9,272 bases of DNA from Rickettsia typhi. Lineage in GTDB: Bacteria; Pseudomonadota; Alphaproteobacteria; Rickettsiales; UBA1997. Shown piece after piece: positions 7,588 to 9,272 of this stretch. The stretch lies in assembly GCA_945898025.1 (NCBI GenBank), contig CAMDGT010000027.1:1-9272 (forward strand), read 5' to 3'. The position numbers and the translations under genes are program-made. The stretch's first letter is position 1; each line of letters opens with the position of its first letter. Under the pieces are notes generated by a model. That model did no database searches and was not told the origin of the DNA. It worked only from the letters and a program-made list of their open reading frames with translations.

Positions 7588-9272
7588 ATGACAATTTTCA
7601 ATGAATATATCAAAAAAATCAAAGAAGTAAAAGATCAACTTGAACATAGTGGCAGAACCTTCTTGCAAAATCTGCTTACCAATTTTACCGATGCATATGA
7701 AATCAAAATCATTCACGAATCGAAACGAGACACACAAGGGCGAGGAGCCCCAGATTTCAAGTTTTTATTTAATGACACGGAAATTGGCTATTTAGAAAAT
7801 AAAAAAATTGGCGAAGATTTAGACGAAGTTTTAAAATCTGACCAAATTAGAAAATATAAAACTCTAACCGACAACCTAATTTTAACCGATTATTTACGAT
7901 GGATATGGATCTATCAAGGCGAAATAATCAAAGATATTCGCTTGTGCGAAAAAAGCCTATTCGAACAAAAAATCATTACATTAAATCAACAAAATTGCCA
8001 AGATGTAACAGCTTTAATTAACGATTTTCTTTCACAAAAACCGCAAGAGATTACCAGAGCCAGCGAACTTGCTAAAATTCTTGCTAGCCCAACAAGGACA
8101 ATAAAAGAAGAAATAGAAATTGAACTAGAAAGACAAATTAAAGAGAAAAAGAAGCTAGAATTAGAAGGGCTTTTCGATGTTTTTAAAGAGAATATTTTTG
8201 CAAAAATAACCGTCCAAGAATTTGCCGATGCCTTCGCTCAAACTCTAACTTATTCTTTATTTTTAACAAAATTAAACTTACAAAACCCCAATCAAAAACT
8301 GCTTCTAAATAATATCTCAAGCCATATTCCGCAGTCTTTTGCATTGATTAAAGATATTTTAAAATTTATTCAAGTTTTAGATAAATATTCAACTTTAAAG
8401 CCCTATATTGAAAGAATTCTACACATTGTAAATCATATAAATGCTTTTGAATTAAGTGCAGATTTAAAATTCACACAAGACGAAGAAAAAGACCCTTACA
8501 TCTATTTCTATGAAGATTTTCTTAAGGCTTACAACCCTAAAATTCGAGTTGATGCAGGTGTTTATTACACTCCCGAGCCGGTAGTAGTTTCAATCGTCAA
8601 TAATATTCATAATCTTTTAAAAACAGATTTCAATTTAGATGAAGGGCTTGCCGATAATTCAGTAAAGATCCTTGATTTTGCTTGTGGCACTGGCACTTTT
8701 TTACTTCAAATTTATAATCAAATTCTTGCGGAAATTCCATCAGCTTCACTTAAAAGAAAAAACCTTATCAAAAATCATATTCTAAAAAATATTTATGGCT
8801 TTGAGCTGTTGATTCCTGCTTATTGTGTATCGCACCTCAAGCTTTCGCAATATTTAAAAGAAAATGCCAATTATAGACTTGATAGCGATGATAGAATTCA
8901 GGTTTATTTAACTAACACCCTTGAAAATCGTGAAGAATCTCCTCAAACTGCAATGCAATGGATTATTCCTGAAATTGCTAATGAGGGTAAATCTGCACAA
9001 GAAATTAAAGAAAATAACGATATTATCGTAATTACTGGCAACCCGCCATATAACGGCACCTCGCAAAATAATTTTAAATATATTCAAGAGCTTATCAAGC
9101 CTTATTTCCCTAATGACGAAATTAAAGAGAAAAACCCAAAATGGCTTCAAGATGATTATGTTAAATTTATTCGTTTTGCTGAAAATAAAATCACCAATGC
9201 GGGCAAAGGCATTGTTGGAATTATTACTAGCCACAGCTTTATCGATAACCCAACTTTTCGGGCGATGCGAAA
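7588..9272 (+). CDS. single-chain restriction-modification enzyme (type IIG/ISP-like), 3' end beyond window
   Basis: 561 codons are open to the right edge; the start is fixed by an in-frame TAA six bases before the ATG. Seen: an N-terminal PD-(D/E)XK nuclease signature (P55-D56, then E70-N-K72, with E65 between); a largely helical linker at about 120-300, charged at 185-205; then a gamma-type N6-adenine methylase with motif X-like GVYYTP (324-329), S-adenosylmethionine motif I DFACGTGTF (from 363) and catalytic motif IV NPPY (485-488). It should cut unmodified DNA and methylate its target site. The target-recognition domain would lie beyond the edge. No helicase motifs separate nuclease and methylase, so it resembles type IIG more than the helicase-bearing LlaGI-type ISP enzymes. 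It lies 20 bases after lysA, with no Shine-Dalgarno. No codon-use contrast with lysA is obvious by eye. Confidence 0.88.
   Translation, partial: MTIFNEYIKKIKEVKDQLEHSGRTFLQNLLTNFTDAYEIKIIHESKRDTQGRGAPDFKFLFNDTEIGYLENKKIGEDLDEVLKSDQIRKYKTLTDNLILTDYLRWIWIYQGEIIKDIRLCEKSLFEQKIITLNQQNCQDVTALINDFLSQKPQEITRASELAKILASPTRTIKEEIEIELERQIKEKKKLELEGLFDVFKENIFAKITVQEFADAFAQTLTYSLFLTKLNLQNPNQKLLLNNISSHIPQSFALIKDILKFIQVLDKYSTLKPYIERILHIVNHINAFELSADLKFTQDEEKDPYIYFYEDFLKAYNPKIRVDAGVYYTPEPVVVSIVNNIHNLLKTDFNLDEGLADNSVKILDFACGTGTFLLQIYNQILAEIPSASLKRKNLIKNHILKNIYGFELLIPAYCVSHLKLSQYLKENANYRLDSDDRIQVYLTNTLENREESPQTAMQWIIPEIANEGKSAQEIKENNDIIVITGNPPYNGTSQNNFKYIQELIKPYFPNDEIKEKNPKWLQDDYVKFIRFAENKITNAGKGIVGIITSHSFIDNPTFRAMR

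Noticed and set aside
8908..9234. Minus-strand open frame of 108 codons
   Set aside because: Antisense to the methylase including its NPPY motif; apparent hydrophobicity comes from AT-rich antisense codons.

Overview
The window is AT-rich (visibly about 30% GC) and tightly coding. It most likely comes from a chromosome of an AT-rich alphaproteobacterium with a Rickettsiales-like character. The best evidence is GyrB: its ATPase, TOPRIM and insert-domain sequences match the alphaproteobacterial type. The LysA opening (TPFYCYS) and the bS21 opening (MQVxV) also fit. The lineage is inferred from remembered family patterns, not from a search. No tRNA, rRNA, CRISPR array, insertion sequence or replication origin was seen.

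Positions 1-6155 hold four genes, all on the minus strand. In transcription order they are mnmA (tRNA 2-thiouridylase), rpsU (ribosomal protein bS21), a membrane-anchored thioredoxin/NHL-propeller protein resembling NHLRC2 and the lumenal part of SOQ1, and gyrB, which runs off the left edge and lacks its C-terminus. rpsU has its own good promoter just downstream of mnmA, a strong Shine-Dalgarno, and a stem-loop after its stop, so it looks like an independent unit. The 239-base gap between the thioredoxin/NHL gene and gyrB holds an inverted repeat, a consensus -10 box without a good -35, and an 18-bp sequence repeated twice in tandem.

Positions 6293-9272 are on the plus strand. lysA (diaminopimelate decarboxylase) is followed after 20 bases by the start of a large gene encoding a single-chain restriction-modification enzyme, a PD-(D/E)XK nuclease plus N6-adenine methylase, cut off by the right edge. 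lysA and mnmA diverge across a 137-base gap with a short palindrome.

The genes cover housekeeping work (DNA supercoiling, tRNA modification, ribosome assembly, lysine synthesis) plus an envelope redox-type protein and a defence enzyme. I found no obviously new multi-gene system. The observations most worth checking are: (1) rpsU is the only one of six genes with a strong Shine-Dalgarno; (2) GyrB carries Asn where E. coli has Asp426, a known quinolone-resistance substitution; (3) LysA has Ala in place of the usual Glu in its PGR motif; and (4) the thioredoxin/NHL protein itself.
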